From Dryocosmus kuriphilus (taxonomy: Eukaryota > Arthropoda > Insecta > Hymenoptera > Cynipidae), in NCBI GenBank assembly GCA_038277395.1, contig CM076196.1:132057410-132121409 (forward strand): DNA of 64,000 nt, written 5' to 3'. Of this stretch, positions 23,068 through 34,586 are shown in pieces. The notes beneath the pieces were generated by a model. It was not told where the DNA came from. It searched no databases and worked only from the letters and a program-made list of their open reading frames with translations. A program made the translations under genes and the position numbers. Each line of letters starts with the position of its first letter. Position 1 is the first letter of the stretch.

Positions 23068-23135
23068 ATGAGTAAACGTCGTTGCTGCTTTTGTGGTGCA
23101 CGAGTAGGAGAAGAACAGGAGCGCTCGTTTCACAA
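23068..23135 (+). CDS. Putative THAP-domain first exon
   Basis: ATG at 23068 opens MSKRRCCFCGARVGEEQ and continues to SFHK, where the frame meets GTAAGT at 23136. A short N-terminus with C-x2-C followed after ~15-20 residues by SFH and a hydrophobic residue is typical of the start of THAP zinc fingers (C2CH, found in host regulators and P-element-type transposases). A possible next exon starts after 'ctatag' at 23210 and would add a Phe at the expected place, but it then lacks the conserved Pro and Trp and stops at 23273. The rest of the gene is not visible, so this is an isolated or decayed exon. Confidence 0.4.
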
Positions 23136-24083
23136 GTAAGTAAATATATCGTTGAAATTTTCGGAGATGTTTCAAGTAAGTAGATATACTGGGGTGTTTC
23201 TAACTATAGATTCCGTTACCGACATGTTACCGACGCTCGAGAAGCATCGATGATTCATGTCCGCGTTAAATAAAAAATTAAGAATAATATTATCAATTAT
23301 TAAGATAATGATGATGATGACATTATATCTGTTTTTTAGAGCGTGGGAAGCACTTGTAAAAACTGCTTTTATTACTGATAACAATGGAATGTTAATGTTT
23401 TAAGATATGTATCAAATGTGATACTTCTGTTTATAAGTTTGCACATGCCAATCTCAATAATCTGAAACATTTTTTTCGTCGAAGGGCATCCGGTCAGTCC
23501 TCTCTTTGGTTTTTAATCAACATGACTATCACCATGAAATTTTTTAAATCAAATAGATATTGTTTCAGCAAGTACAACGGAATGTTAATTCTCAGTCGAC
23601 TCAGATTAAAAGCGATATTTTTTCTAAGAAAATCATTTAATGAGGCACCACATAGGTCTCGTTTCCATACGTTTTTAGATTAACAAGACCCACAATCGTT
23701 CGGATCAAATATCTGTTCTTATTTTGCTTACAAAAATGAATGCTACGTGCAATACAGTGATAAAGTTTCGAATAGCGATAATGCGAATCAAGAGAAGAAG
23801 CGGTAAGTGTGATACATTTCCTGTTATACGAGTTAAGTAAACAATATTCTATGATGCGTGTGAAAGAATCTTCTAGAGGAAAGTGGAGGGTCAACAGAAT
23901 TCTTTTACATACAATAAAAATACGTCACTGCATTTCCAAGAAAATAATCTGAATTATTTTATAAATAGAGTAGTCTTTATGTTAGCAACAATCATTTGCA
24001 AAAGCAACGCGATACAGTGAACGTGGACATATAGTGAGTGTTGTGAAATTGTTTTCTTAAAAGACTTTTTAACATTTGAAAAA
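23136..24083. other. No confident gene
   Basis: AT-rich with several splice-like signals, for example 'gttttttag' before an open stretch at 23341. A minus-strand open frame of 85 codons at 23637-23894 begins at TTG and has no recognised domain. It is more complex in composition than the surrounding AT-rich sequence, but I cannot identify it. Confidence 0.35.
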
Positions 24084-24431
24084 ATGAATTCGAGAAAATG
24101 TAAGAATATTATTAATATTATAGAAAAAATGTATGAGTTAGTGACAGATGAATCAAATTCTAATACAACAAGTCAAATAGAAAATTGTATTAAACATGGA
24201 AGAATGAATATTCATCTTCTGAATAATATTTTAAAATTAAATAGGTATACCTACACAGTTGGTGATAAAAACAAAATTTTGTCAACATTAGGAACTATAA
24301 AAAGTGTAAATCGAAAATTTATACAGCTAGAGAAAAAAGGTCAAGGTAATGGATGTGAAAATAAAAGACTAAATAGAATAAGATTTAAAGCACAAAGATG
24401 TGAGAAATTTTCTGCGAGATTCAAAACTTAA
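24084..24431 (+). CDS. Unidentified ORF, 115 codons
   Basis: Starts with ATG after 'aacatttgaaaaa' and encodes a Lys/Asn/Ile-rich basic protein (starts MNSRKCKNIINIIEKMYEL, ends SARFKT). No transmembrane segment or known motif is evident. It lies ~255 bp upstream of a polymerase fragment on the same strand, separated by a hammerhead-like motif and an AATAAA at ~24595. It could be a gene or gene remnant of the same virus-like element, or a chance frame in AT-rich DNA. Confidence 0.3.
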   Translation: MNSRKCKNIINIIEKMYELVTDESNSNTTSQIENCIKHGRMNIHLLNNILKLNRYTYTVGDKNKILSTLGTIKSVNRKFIQLEKKGQGNGCENKRLNRIRFKAQRCEKFSARFKT

Positions 24432-24544
24432 TAAAATGGACACTAACGTTAGACTTCACAAACCTGTTCTCTACAAAATATACGAAATGTTCCATTAATT
24501 CTGATTATTATACTAATACTTTTAAAATGTTATAAAAATTGTCA

Positions 24545-24572
24545 TGAATAGGATTCAAATTTGAATCGAAAC
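24545..24572 (+). ncRNA. Degenerate hammerhead-like hairpin
   Basis: Reads tgaatag, a perfect palindromic stem around gattcaaatttgaatc, then gaaac. It resembles the element near 4260-4289 but the 5' core (CUGAUGA) is altered. An AATAAA follows at about 24595. Probably a relic of a Penelope-type terminal region. Confidence 0.3.
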
Positions 24573-24686
24573 ATGTTGGCAATGAATTTTTTAAAATAAA
24601 CAACAAAAAACCCAACAAAGGCCGCAACAGTTTCAATTATACATTATTCTTGGGTAAAAATTATTATACTTAAGTTACTAACTTAG

Positions 24687-26007
24687 GTGGAAATGTTATT
24701 GTTTGTTGAAAGAGGTATTCGAGGTGGAGTTTCTCAATGTTCCTATCGATACGCGAAAGTAAATAATGGATATATGGGATCCGAATTTGGTAAAAATCTA
24801 GAAGAATCATATATTATGTATTTCGATCTCAATAATTTATATGGTGCTGCTATGAGTGAACTATTGTCTTGCTCTGATTTTGAATGGGAGTTTTTGGATA
24901 AATTTGATATTTATCAGATTCCCGATGATTCTCCTGTAGATTATATCCTTGAAGTGGATTTAGATTATCCAGAAGAACTTCACATTCTTCACAAAGATTT
25001 ACCCCTGTGTCCAGACCATTATATACCTCCTCTTCCAGAATCTAAATTACCAAAATTAATAACAATATCAAAGGAAAAGTATATTATTCATTATAAGAAT
25101 TTGAAACATTATTTGAAATTAGGAATGAGGTTAAATAAAATTCATAGAATCTTAAAATTTAAACAAACAGAGTGGTTAAAAACATATATAGCTTTAAATA
25201 CTAAACGTAGAAAAGAATCAACGAATGAATTTGAAAAAAACTTTGATAAACTAATGAACAATTCCGTATTTGGTAAAACCATGGAGAATTTGGGAAAACA
25301 TAAAGATATTAGGATAGTAAAGAAATGGGAGGGCAGATATGGGACAAAGGTTCTTATTGCAAAACCAAATTTCCATAGCTGCACCATATTTAATGAAAAT
25401 TTAGTTATGGTAGAACTTAATCGACTTCAAATCAAATTTGATAAGCCTATTTATACAGGATTTACAATTTTGGATGTTTTTGAGATTGTATATTTATAAG
25501 TTTCATTATAATTACATCCAAAAAACATTTGACAATCAAAGTAAATTACTATATACGGATACTGACAGATTAATTTATTACTTTACGGTTTCAGTCATAT
25601 ACAATTATATTAAACATGATTTAAATCGTTTTGATACTTCTGACTACCCACCAGATAATGATTATGGGATACCACAAGCTAATAAAAAAGTTTTGGGTTT
25701 AATGAAAGATGAGAATAATGGAAAAATAATGACTGAATTTATCGGACTACGATCAAAACTGTATGCATACAAAATTTTAGGTGAAAATCAAGAGAAAAAG
25801 CGTTCTAAAGGAGTAGAAGGATCCACGTTAAAAACAATTACTTTCGAAGATTATAAAAACTGTCTTTTGAATTTTGAAAACCTAACAAAATTGCAACATT
25901 TAATTCGAAGTAAAAAACATGAACTTTACACCATAAAAGAGCAAAAAGTAGCGTTAAGTTGGCATGATGTTTCAATTTTATCACCTTCTTCTTCCTCTAC
26001 ATTCTAA
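24687..26007 (+). pseudogene. Protein-primed DNA polymerase B fragment (Polinton/virus-like)
   Basis: Two overlapping frames (24687-~25490 and ~25490-26007) give the palm region of a family-B type-2 polymerase. Motif A is YFDLNNLYG near 24820-24846, motif B NNSVFGKTMEN near 25258-25290 and motif C YTDTDRLIY near 25553-25579. Conserved NKKVLGLMKDE and EFIGLRSKLYAYK follow. The terminal-protein/exonuclease half normally upstream is absent, and the C-terminus drifts out of frame after LSWHDV. Such polymerases belong to Polinton/Maverick elements and related insect DNA viruses. No integrase, capsid or TIR is seen nearby. It is a dead remnant: truncated, frameshifted, with Arg in place of the usual Ser after the catalytic DTD. 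Confidence 0.8.
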
Positions 26008-26122
26008 GGTGTCTTATTTCTGCAAACCATTCCCCTGCCCGAGGTTTGTTATCATATTTTTTTTCCTTCTCTCTTGAACACATACACTACCTTTCTTTGT
26101 CTTTCATATTAGTATGCTCTAA

Positions 26123-26158
26123 TATATAAAAAGAACCACGAGCAGAGAAGAATCATTC
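26123..26158 (+). promoter_or_regulatory. Candidate TATA/Inr core promoter
   Basis: TATATAAA at 26123-26130 is followed about 30 bp later by ATCATTC, the spacing expected between a TATA box and an insect initiator. The ~100 bp downstream is rich in ttcagaag/ctcgac words and more GC-rich than the surroundings. It would drive transcription rightwards, into a GCG-head copy, so its gene appears to be lost. Confidence 0.3.
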
Positions 26159-26297
26159 GTAATTTGCAAGTTCAGAAGCTTCTTCAGAAGTTCTCGACTC
26201 TCAATCTACAATCCACAAAGCTGACAGTTTCGAGCGACTCTACTGGTTGTAAAAGGTTAATAAATTAGAATATTTAATTTTTTCTTTTTTCTTTATT

Positions 26298-27253
26298 ACA
26301 TTCTCATCAGAGAAGGTATTAGATTTATGCAAAATTTGACTTTCGCGGATTTCATGAAATCTCCACGTTTTAAGACCTCCTGAATCCGAAAAAATGGTTT
26401 TTACGACCGTGTCTGTCTGTCTGTTGGCGTTGTCGTCGTTGTCGTTGTCGTCGTTGTCGTTGTCGCCTGTTCCCACGATAACTTTCGAAGGACTAATCGG
26501 ATTGGATTGCGCTTTGGCACACTACTTTAAGGTCCAAAAAGAAAGGACGAGTTCGTTAACCAGCGATTTTTGACCAACGGTTATGGTTTTATCCATCAAA
26601 AACGGTTTACACAAAATTAAGAAATTCATTTTCCGACTAAACTATGAGAGATACAAAAAAAACGTAAGAAAGTAAAATTGTTTCTCTCAAAAAAATCTAC
26701 AAATTTTGTCTTAACCGTTTTTCGATAAAATGAACGGTTTTTGTTTTAATCAAGAAAACGCTCTTAAAATTAAAAAACTGTGGTTTCCCGCCAAAATATT
26801 CAAGATAAAAAAAATGGTAAAGAACAAAGTTGTTCAACTTAAAAAGATCTACAAATTTTGTTCCAACCATTTTTTGATAAAATGCGCGGTTTTTGTTTTA
26901 ATCGATAAAACGTTATTAAAAATTAAAAATTTCAAGTTTCCCGCCAAACTATGAAGGATACGGAAAAATAATAAGAAACAAAGTTGTTCACCTCAAACCG
27001 ATCTACAAATTTGCTCTCTACCATTTTTTTGAGCAGACGCGTATTTTTTGAGTTATTCGTGAAATATGTTATGAAATATAAAGAAAACCATTTTTCAGCA
27101 AAACTATGCAAGATATGAGAAAATATTAACAAGCAGAATTGTTCACCTTGGAAAGAGCTACAAAATTTATTTATAAGACTCATCGTTTTACTTTTAAGAA
27201 TCGAAATCCTCTATTGTGAAATTTGGAAAATCACTAAAAAACTTTACCAATTT
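26298..27253 (-). repeat. GCG-head repeat, copy E (head missing)
   Basis: Minus-strand copy. It starts with its tail 'acattctcatcagagaagg' and runs through the (gttgtc)n patch and the four body sub-repeats. It stops near 27253 before the CpG-rich head, where T-rich satellite takes over. It is paired with copy F plus flank (about 30680-31990) as a longer duplicated segment. Confidence 0.75.
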
Positions 27254-28235
27254 TTTGTGTTTCGAATTAACCTTTTTTTCAAAATTTAACTGTTACGTTT
27301 TTCATCAGGAGTTCATTTTTTTAAACTGGAAATTTAACTATTTTTTTGGGAAACTCAAGGGTTTTTTAAAAATTAATTTTTGTTTCAAAAAGCATGTTTT
27401 TTTGTTCAAATTACAAACTTTTTTGGTTCAAAATTAACCTTTTTTCTCAAAACTTAGCTGTTACATTTTTGTTCAGAGTTCATTTTTTTTTAAATCGGAA
27501 TTTTAAACTATTTTCTTTTTTAAGTTCAAGGATTTTGTTAAAAATTTATTGTTGGTTGAAATATCATTTTTTTGGTTTAACATTCAAATTTTTTTGCTCA
27601 AAATTCAACTTTTTGTGAAAACTACAATTTCTTTTGTTTCAAATTAACCTTTTTTTTCAAAATTTAATTATTACATTTCTGACTTGGAGTTCATTTTTTA
27701 AATGGGAAATTTAACTATTTTTTGGGAAATTCAAGGATTTTGTTAAAAATTCATTTTTGTGTGAAAAATCATGTTTCTTGGTTCAAACTATAACTTTTGT
27801 TGGTTCAAAATTAACCTTCTTTTTTCAAAATTTAGCTGTTACATTTTTGTTCAAAATTTATTTGAATCGTAAATTAAACTATTTTTCTTTGTAAATTCAA
27901 GTATTTTCTTAAAAATTAATTTTCGTTTGAAAACCCATATTTTTTAAATCAAAATCCAACTTTTTTTGGTTTCAAATTAATCTATTTTTTTCCAAAATTT
28001 AGCTGTTCCATTTTTGCTGAAGAGTTCATCCTTTTAATTGGAAAAAATATTTTTTTTTAAACTCAGGGATTTTGTTAAAAATTTATCTTTGGTTGAAAAA
28101 ACATTTTTTTAGTTAAACATTCAAATTTTTTGCTCAAAATTCAATTTTTTTTTCAAAACTACAATTTTTTTTTTGTTTCAAATTAACCTTTTTTTCAAAA
28201 TTTAATTGCTACATTTTTGAGTAGGAGTTCATTTT
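27254..28235 (+). repeat. T-rich ~170-bp degenerate satellite
   Basis: A loosely repeated unit contains, in order, 'gttcattttttaaattgg', 'aatttaactatttttt', 'attcaaggattttgttaaa', 'gaaaaatcatgttttttgg' and 'ggttcaaaattaacc'. Units differ greatly from each other. Apparent proteins here are Phe/Leu/Lys-rich artefacts of composition. Confidence 0.65.
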
Positions 28236-29612
28236 TTGATAAAACGTATAATAGTTATTATAAATGAAAAAAAAAACATTAATAAAACGTATATAAGAAA
28301 TTATTAAAAGTTATTAAAAAATCTGTCTGATATTCAAGCATTTTAAATTTTTATTAGAGTAGGTATAAAATTTATGTAAAATTTGTTCCCTCCTCCCCGT
28401 TTTCATCAAATTTCCACCTCTAAAAGCCCCTGAGTGACGACAAACGATTTTTACGGATGTGTCTGTCTATTTGTACTATATCTTTTGCCATCATGAAAAA
28501 TGATATTACAAAAAAAAAAAAAAAAATGTTTCTGATTAAAATATACAACAACATATAAAAAATTATTATTAAGAAGTAAAATTATTTACCTGAAAAAGAA
28601 CTTGACTTTTTCTTTTCAGCACTTTATGACAACAAACATAATTGCTGTTAATATCATCATTTTTATATTTAATATAAAAAATAACTTCCAATTTTTTGAA
28701 AACCATTTTTCTTTAAATTTAAATTTATTGTATATAGAGTTTTGTAGTAATCAAAAGTCCGTACTTAAAAATATTTGAGTTTAGGGTGGAAAAATTCAAG
28801 TTTAACGATGTTAAAGGTTATAAATAAAGGAAATTTAGAAAATATCTAAATCTAAAAAATTTCTGTCGAAATAACATCTTATTTTGTAAAAGAGTTTTTA
28901 TATTTTTTTTTTTTATTTTTAAACTTTTCAATCATTTTTTTTTTTTCATTTTCAAAGTAATCTTATAATCTAATTTTTCCATTTAAAAATTAATAGATAA
29001 CAGTTTTTAAATTTTTAAGCTTTTAAAATAATTGATTTAAACTGATTTTCGATTTTGAAATTTGACTAAAATTGAATTTTTCGATATATGAACTTTTAAT
29101 TTTAGAATATCTCAAATTAGGAGGCTTTGAAGTCTGAACTGTATTATCATAAATTTATAAATAAACTAATTTGATTTTAATATCATTGAGGTTTTGGTAT
29201 TTAATTTTAAAACTTGACATTAAAATTTTCAACATACAATTTTTCAAATAAAGTTTAAAATTACATCAATATTCGCGAAATTAAATTCGAAAATATTTGA
29301 AAAAAATATTTAAAATATTTAAGTTTAATATGTAATATTTTAATTTTACACAATATTAAATGTGATGTAATAAAAAGAAATTTAAAATAAAAAAATTCTG
29401 ACACTTTTCAAGTTGAAATATTAATCATGAAAGCTATCATTTTGCAAAATTAAATTTCAGATATTTAACTTTATTTTTTAAGTACTACATTCGGAAATAT
29501 TCGAATCTAATTAAAATTATATTTTTTCTGTTCATAATTCCTATTCAAATTATTGAAAATTACAATTTAAAAGAAACTTTATCTGATTAAATTCAAAATT
29601 TTCTGCATTAAA
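27690..29612 (+). repeat. Segmental duplication, copy 1
   Basis: About 1.9 kb matching 36945-38873 with small differences. It covers the end of the satellite, a distinctive 'gataaaacgtataatag' segment, a diverged GCG-head-like tail near 28380-28480 and ~1.1 kb of unique AT-rich sequence. It ends near 29612, where the other copy switches into a GCG-head fragment. Confidence 0.75.
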
Positions 29613-30528
29613 GAATCCACTAAGTTGCGTAATCAAATGTCAAAATCCTGAAAATACAAGCTACAACTTTTTTATATAAGAGATAAAATCATTGGAGATA
29701 CACTTTTATAGTAAACCCTGCAAAAATAGATTTTTTCTTTCACTGAAATAGTATTAATGTCACGTCAATCAAAAAAAAAAAAAAATAATGATATTTGAAT
29801 CCGAATTCAAATTACGCGCCAATCTTCTCCGAATGCTCTGACATTTTCATCGCTTCTAAGGTTAAATTTCTCTCCCGATCCTCCCGATTAGTTCAAATTA
29901 ACATCAATTATAATTATTAATCAACATTATTTATTACCAATTATAATAAAAACTTTTAATAATACTAATTTTCTCTCAAAACTCTTTTCCTAAATATTTA
30001 AGGATTCAAAAAAAAAAATGTCTACGAAAATTTTTCCGAAGTTGGCAGCAATGTGATTCAACGTCAGTTAACTATTAAACGAGTCTAGCGACTCATTAGT
30101 GTCGAACTTGTCGACTAAATAGTTCATTTCACTTAATTTTGTTACGGAAAAGCTCGAAAAATCAGTGAAAATTTTCGGTCGCGTTTTCCAGCGATCCTTT
30201 TTTTGCGTCCCGCGAGTTTTTCAATGGATTTGAGTTTTTATATGATGGTGAAAGTTCACAGATTGAGGGTAAGTACAATTTTCTCTTTTCATCAATTTTT
30301 CGCTTTCCCTTACTTCAAAACCGCCTTTTCCAATACCGAAGTTATGCATGCAGTATAATGCCGGTTCATGCCTGTTAATCTTGTTGTGTTGACCCGGAAT
30401 ATATAAATGAGGTATAATGTATTGAAACTTGAATTATGTACATCTGAGTTTCTTTATCTTTTTCATATACATAAATTTAATTTTTCAACATTTTTAACAT
30501 TTTTTGCATTTAAATGAGTATAAAATTC
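29613..30528. other. Unique sequence with a possible 5' exon
   Basis: Not repeated elsewhere in the window. CpG-containing sequence at about 30040-30220 precedes a short open stretch ending at a splice-donor-like site. Nothing else is recognisable. Confidence 0.35.
30224..30268 (+). CDS. Possible first coding exon (15 codons)
   Basis: ATG at 30224 gives MDLSFYMMVKVHRLR. It then meets AGG/GTAAGT, a strong 5' splice consensus with GT at 30269-30270, in phase 0. The upstream ~180 bp is less AT-rich and holds CpG. No downstream exon is identifiable among the repeats. This is only a pattern-level suggestion of a host gene start. Confidence 0.2.
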
Positions 30529-31545
30529 TAGAGCGCGCGTCTGCTGGCACTCGCGCTTCGCACTTGACATTTGACTCGCGCTTCGCGCTCGATAGATTAT
30601 TCACCTCGCGCTACGCGCTCGGTGTTTATGGTTCGTATAAACCTTTAAATTAAAAATTACAAAACAAATTATTTCACTCCTGAATTCGAGAAAATGGTTT
30701 TTACGACCGTGTCTGTCTGTCTATTGGCGTTGTCGTCGTCGTTGTCGTTGTCATCTGTTCCCACGATAACTTTCGAAGGATTAATCGGATTGGATTGCGC
30801 TTTGGCACACTTCTTTAAGGTCCAAAAAGAAAGGACGAGTTCGTTAACCAGCGGTTTTTGACCAACGGTTATGGTTTTATCCATCAAAAACGGTTTTCAT
30901 AAAATCAAAAAATTCATTTTCCGGCTAAACTATGAGAGATACAAAAAAAACGTAAGAGAGTAAAATTGTTCATCTCAAAAAAATCTACAAATTTTGTCTT
31001 AACCGTTTTTTGATAAAATGAACGGTTTTTGTTTTAATCAAGAAAACGCTTTTAAAATTAAAAAACTGCGCTTTCCCGCCAAAATATTCAAGATAAAAAA
31101 AAAATGGTAAAGAACAAAGTTATTCAATTTAAAAAGATCTACAAATTTTGTTTCAACCATTTTTTGATAAAATGCACGATTCTTGTTTTAATGGATAAAA
31201 CGTTATTAAAAATTAAAGATTTCAAATTTCCCGCCAAACTATGGAAGATACGGAAAAAAAATAATAAACAAAGTTGTTCGTCTCAAAAATGTCTACAAAT
31301 TTATTCTCCATCATTTTTTTGATCAGACGCGTATTTTTTGAGTTATTCGTGAAATATGTTATGAAATATAAAGAAAACCACTTTTCAGCAAAACTATGCA
31401 AGATATGAGAAAATATTAAGAAGCAGAATTGTTCACCTTGGAAAGAGCTACAAAATTTATTTATAAAACTCATCGTTTTACTTTTAAGAATTGAAATCCT
31501 CTATTGTGAAATTTGGAAAATCACTAAAAAACTTTACCAATTTTT
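30529..31545. repeat. GCG-head repeat, copy F (head and body in opposite orientations)
   Basis: The CpG-rich head at 30529-~30677 is in plus orientation and joins at 'ttatttcac/tcctgaattc' to a body in minus orientation (30678-31545). The tail is missing. No other copy has this arrangement, so an inversion or template switch has occurred. Confidence 0.7.
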
Positions 31546-32470
31546 TGTGTTTCGAATTAACCTTTTTTTCAACATTTAACTGTTACGTTTTTCATTAAGA
31601 GTTCATTTTTTAAACTGGAAATTTAACTATTTTTTTGGAAAATTCAAGGGTTTTTTAAAAATTAATTTTTGTTTGAAAAAGCATGTTTTTTGGTTCAAAT
31701 TACAACCATTTTGGTTCAAAATTAACCTTTTTTCTCAAAACTTAGCTGTTACATTTTTGTTCAGAGTTCATTTTTTTAAATCGGAAATTAAACTATTTTC
31801 TTTTTTAAGTTCAAGGATTTTTAAAAAAAAATTTATCCCTGGTTGAAATATCATTTTTTTGGTTTAACATTCAAATTTGTTTGCTCAAAATTCAAGTTTT
31901 TGTGAAAACTACAATTTCTTTTGTTTCAAATTAACCTTTTTTTTCAAAATTTAATTATTACATTTTTGACTTGGGAGTTCATTTTTTAAATTGGAAATTT
32001 AACTATTTCTTGGGAAATTCAAGGATTTTGTTAAAAAATAATTTTTGTTTGAAAAATCATGTCTTTTGGTTCAAAACGCAACTCTTTTTTTCAAAATTTA
32101 GGTGTTACATTTTTGTTAAGAATTCATTTTTTAAATTGGAAATTTAACTACTTTTTGGGAAATTGAATGATTTCGTTAAAAATTTATCTTTGTTTGAAAA
32201 ATTGTGTTCTTTGTTTAGAAATTTAACTGTTTTTTTGTTACAAAATTAAGTTTTTTTTTACTTCCAAATTTATCTGTTTCATTTTTTTGGTTAAAAGTTT
32301 ATCCTTTTTAGTTGCAATTCTAATTATTTTTTTGTAAATTAAAGGATTTTGCAAAAACTTGATTTTAATTTGAAAAATCATATTTTCTGGTTTAAAATGA
32401 ATATTTTTTCCTTAAAATTTAGCTTTATTTTGAAAATTTATTTTGAAAGTTTTTTTCGAATCCTTGAAGT
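31546..32470 (+). repeat. T-rich ~170-bp satellite
   Basis: Same degenerate unit as at 27254-28235, in the same orientation. Its first ~400 bp match the flank of copy E closely, so this is part of a duplicated segment. Confidence 0.6.
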
Positions 32471-32694
32471 TAATTCTTCAGAACCCTTTAAAGCCTGTTT
32501 AGATATCTTAAAATATTTTAAAATTCCTTAAAACGACTTCAAATTTCTCGAAGTTCTTCGGGATTTTTAAAAATATTTGAAAATCTAGTAACATACATTC
32601 TTTACTCTTTTCAAAATCTCTTTAAATCCTTCAAAATTACATAAAATAAATTTAAATCATTTAAAGTTTTTTAAAAATATTAAAATTCCCTCAC

Positions 32695-32942
32695 TTTCTT
32701 CGCAGGAAGAACAGAATCAGGATTAACACTCAGTTTTGGTTTTGGTTTTGGTTCCACCAAAATTTTTTTGGTCGCTTTCGACGTGTTAGAATTTTTGACC
32801 GACTTCTGGACCGATTTCTCTCCTTCTTAATCAAAATTTTCTTATTTTTCTTGAGAAGATTAGAGACAAAAGCTGGAAACGCTCCGCTGGATAATTCAAT
32901 AGAATTTTCCTCTTCTTCACACTCTTCATCGACCATTTTTTC
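32695..32942 (-). pseudogene. Possible internal exon of a host gene, frameshifted
   Basis: On the minus strand a TTTTTAG acceptor ends at 32943. Open sequence then starts MVDEECEEEENSIELSSG and continues through PAFVSNLLKK. Near 32818 the protein-like reading moves to another frame (KSVQKSVKNS, then EPKPKPKLSV) up to a GTGAGG donor-like site at 32689-32694. The acidic start and Lys-rich remainder resemble a nuclear/nucleolar protein but no family is recognised. Both flanks are satellite, arranged in opposite orientations. An alternative is chance coding in composition-biased DNA. Confidence 0.3.
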
Positions 32943-33290
32943 CTAAAAATCGAGATATTGAAAAAAAGGTTAATTTTGAACCAAAAAAACTTAAATTTTG
33001 GAACCGAAAGAAAGTTGAATTTAGAACAAAAAATAGTCAAATTTTCAATCAAAAATAATAAACTCTGAACCAAAAATAAAACAGCTTAATTTTGAAAAAA
33101 AAAAGTTTAACTTTGAACCAAAAAAATTGAATTTTGAACCAGAAAACGTGATTTTTCAAAGAAAAATAAATTTTTAACAAAATTCTTGAATTTCCCAAAA
33201 AATAAATAGTTAAAATTCAATGTAAAAGGATGAACTCTTCAACAAAAATTAAAAAACTAAATTTTGACACAAAACATTAATTTTGAACCA
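32943..33290 (-). repeat. ~170-bp satellite, inverted orientation
   Basis: A-rich on the plus strand ('gttaattttgaaccaaaaaa'), the reverse complement of the arrays on either side. It continues beyond copy G at 34587-~34735, so copy G appears to have inserted into it. Confidence 0.6.
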
Positions 33291-34415
33291 AAAAATCTGC
33301 CCGCTGCGCGGGCACATTCTCATCGCGCGCCGCGCTTCGCGCGAAGTATGAGCGCGCCTAGGGCGCGCGTCTGTTGGCACTCGCGCTTCGCGCTCGATAC
33401 GTTATTTGCGGCACTCACGCTTCGCGCTCGATAGATTATTCACCTCGCGCTACGCGCTCGGTGTTTATAGATCGTATAAACCTTTAAATTAGAAATCACA
33501 AAAGAAATTATTTTACTTAAGGCTCTATCGCCCTTAAGGAATACATTCTCATCATGACACTCGCGCTTCGCGCTCGATAATTACGTTTCTTTAAAACACA
33601 TTATAGATTGGTAAAGCTCTTTTTTTGATTTTCCAAATTTTTACAATACAGGATTTCGATTCTTAAAAGTAAAACGATGAGTCTTATAAATAAATTTTGT
33701 AGCTATTTCCAAGGTGAACAATTCTGCTTGTTAATATTTTCTCATATCTTGCACAGTTTTGCTGAAAAGTTTTTTTCTTTATATTTCATAACATATTTCA
33801 CGAATATCTCAAAAACTAAGCGTCTGATCAAAAAAATGATAGAGAGCAAATTTGTAGACAATTTGGAGACGAACAACTTTGTTTATTATTATTTTTCCGT
33901 ATCTTTCATAGTTTGGCGGAAAATTTGAAATCTTTAATTTTTAATAACGTTTTTATCGATTAAAACAAAAACCGTGCATTTTTTATGAAAAAATGGTTAA
34001 AACAAAATTTGTAGATCTTTTTTAGATTGAACAACTTTGTTCTTCACTATTTTTGGGTATCTTGAATATTTTGGTGGGAAACCACAGTTTTTAATTTTTA
34101 ATAGCGACGTTTTTTTTCTTGACTGAAACAAAAACCGTTCATTTTATCAAAAAAAAACGGTTAAGACAAAATTTGTAGATTTTTTTGAGATGAACAATTT
34201 TACTTTTCTTACGACCATTTTTTTTTTGTATCTCTGATAGTTTAGCCGGAAAATGGATTTTTTGATTTTGTGAAAACCGTTTTTGATGGATAAAACCATA
34301 ACCGTTGGTCAAAAACCGCTGGTTAACGAACTCGTCCTTTCTTTTTGGACCTTAAAGAAGTGTGCCAAAGCGCAATCCAATCCGATTAGTCCTTCGAAAG
34401 TTATCGTGGGAACAG

Positions 34416-34447
<32 letters not shown>

Positions 34448-34586
34448 AACGCCAACAGACAGACAGACACGGTCGTAAAAACCATTTTTTCGGATTCAGG
34501 AGGTCTTAAAACGTGGAGATTTCATGAAATCCGCAAAAGTCAAATTTTGCATAAATCTAATACCTTCTCTGATGAGAATGTAAAAA
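33291..34586 (+). repeat. GCG-head repeat, copy G (full length)
   Basis: Complete head, four body sub-repeats, (gacaac)n patch and 'gatgagaatgt' tail. The flanks belong to one inverted satellite array. It is the best copy in the window for defining the element's boundaries. Confidence 0.75.
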
